Shown: piece by piece, positions 62,951-64,000 of the stretch | How positions within the stretch are numbered: position 1 is the first letter of the stretch | Layout of the letters: every line of letters begins with the position of its first letter | Assembly: GCF_965638725.1 (NCBI RefSeq) | Contig: NC_134959.1 | Location: 11,040,417-11,104,416, forward strand | DNA: 64,000 bases | Origin: Aptenodytes patagonicus | Lineage: Eukaryota > Chordata > Aves > Sphenisciformes > Spheniscidae | Direction of reading: 5' to 3' | Translations under genes and position numbers: made by a program | Notes under the pieces: generated by a model | What the model saw: only the letters and a program-made list of their open reading frames with translations | Database searches by the model: none | What the model was told of the DNA's origin: nothing

Positions 62951-64000
62951 CTTCGCGCCCCTCGGCCCGAAGGCCTGCGGGGAGGTGTGTCTCCGTTTTG
63001 GCGACCACTGCAGTGGGCTGTGCTTGTACCGACTTTTCACCTCATGCTAACTGAAAGTGCTGTTTGTTGTTATCTAGCCTCATGTTTAGTATGTTGTATG
63101 CCTATGGTAACTGCAAGCAGAAGAGGATAACTCATTTTGGGCTGTAGCTTAAAACTTCACTAACACACCTTTGCTTCTCCCTGCTTGAGGGGTTTTATCA
63201 TGTGAATGGAGAGGAAATGGTGCGGGTATATATTTGTCAGGTGGATGTTAGCTTAGAAATTTGAAAGAAGCTGAAAGATCTTGTTTGTTTGTTTTACATG
63301 AGATTATAAACCTTGTTACAGGTATAAGTCAGCCATTATTATTATCATTATTGGTTTTATAGAGGAACAGATGTCTGAGTGTCTTGAAGAGTGGCGTACA
63401 CCAGTTGTGTGTAGCTGCAATAAACTGCTTGGCTTTTCAGAGTCAGTCAGCCTGTGGCTCCGGAGGCACACAGAGCTGGCAAAAGGTTGAGGCTTGGTTC
63501 CCAAAATGGCACTGCATCTTGTAACTGCTGGTGGCTGTTAGATAATCTCAAATTTAGAGGTTGGGGAAAAGGTCGCTGTGGATTTTAAGGCTATTGTTGC
63601 TTGATGTTTCTGTTTTCTCAGCCCAGTGCTGTCTTACAAAGGGGCAGTGGTGCTCTTGAAGAACTGTTTTGTTTTCTGTGAGTGACGTGTGGCTGAAGCT
63701 CCCTCGGTTCGCTCCCCTTCCCTCACCTCTCTGAGGTATGTGGTATGTGTCGTGTAGCTCCCAGCCACATGAAGATTTTGCTATGCAGCTCATGGGATAA
63801 GGAGTGTTGGCCGATCTTGGTATGTGCACAGGTGCTATTTGTGTATCGGGTATCAACATCATTTTGTACTTGGCTGGAGTCTTCTACTAGGCAACATTTC
63901 TACAGAAGATAAGCTGGACCCTTCTTACGTAAAGAATTGCTATTTTTCCAAGTTCAAGACTTGCACAAGGTTTTATTTTCTTCCTTTATTTTCTGTTCTG
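62116..64000 (+). other. Putative first intron / right flank
   Basis: After the CpG island ends near 62950 the sequence is of moderate GC content with no open frame of note and no recognised repeat. If the donor after 62115 is used, this is the start of a first intron that leaves the window; no clear downstream exon was found. Confidence 0.35.

Noticed and set aside
61946..63040. 364- and 307-codon minus-strand frames and several plus-strand frames in the right CpG island
   Set aside because: Low-complexity translations produced by composition, with no domain or conserved motif. They overlap each other in several registers.

Overview
The window is vertebrate nuclear DNA, almost certainly from a bird. 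Coding sequence is split by GT-AG introns. There is a CR1 LINE 3' end with its typical tail near 22.9-23.1 kb, two solo LTRs of an avian endogenous retrovirus family, CpG-island promoters, and long AT-rich stretches without genes. Nothing in it looks prokaryotic: there are no operons, CRISPR arrays or rRNA.

The one clear gene is glucose-6-phosphate isomerase (GPI), complete on the minus strand from a CpG-island promoter with a TATA box near 40.5 kb to a poly(A) signal near 15.73 kb. I reconstructed 18 coding exons with canonical splice sites and continuous phase. They total 1662 nt, or 553 residues plus stop. The catalytic and substrate-binding residues known from mammalian enzymes (Ser159, Lys210, Thr214, Thr217, Arg272, Gln353, Glu357, His388, Gln511, Lys518) all fall at exactly those positions, so the model should be correct and the gene functional. 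Introns range from 84 bp to about 5.2 kb. Intron 10 holds a CR1 fragment and intron 14 a solo LTR, both antisense to GPI. Intron 3 holds a candidate 51-nt in-frame cassette exon.

Left of GPI (1-15.7 kb): no recognisable gene. At 13.9-14.1 kb, about 1.6 kb beyond the GPI poly(A) signal, there is a small orphan CpG island with a good CTCF-like motif. Next to it on the minus strand is a coding-like frame of about 170 codons broken by a few stops (possible pseudogene or missed exons, identity unknown).

Right of GPI (40.5-64 kb): about 21 kb with no gene I can support, holding the second solo LTR (54.56-55.14 kb), a degraded DNA-transposon-like segment with a 14-bp hairpin (about 43.75-43.97 kb) and short ancient repeat scraps. 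A strong CpG island of about 1.2 kb (61.74-62.95 kb) has a consensus splice donor on the plus strand after 62115. It probably marks a noncoding first exon of a gene that continues rightward past the window, roughly head-to-head with GPI.

I found no new multi-gene system. The best leads are the possible extra GPI exon, the CRE-bearing LTR inside GPI, the broken frame beside the 14-kb island, and the two orphan CpG islands.
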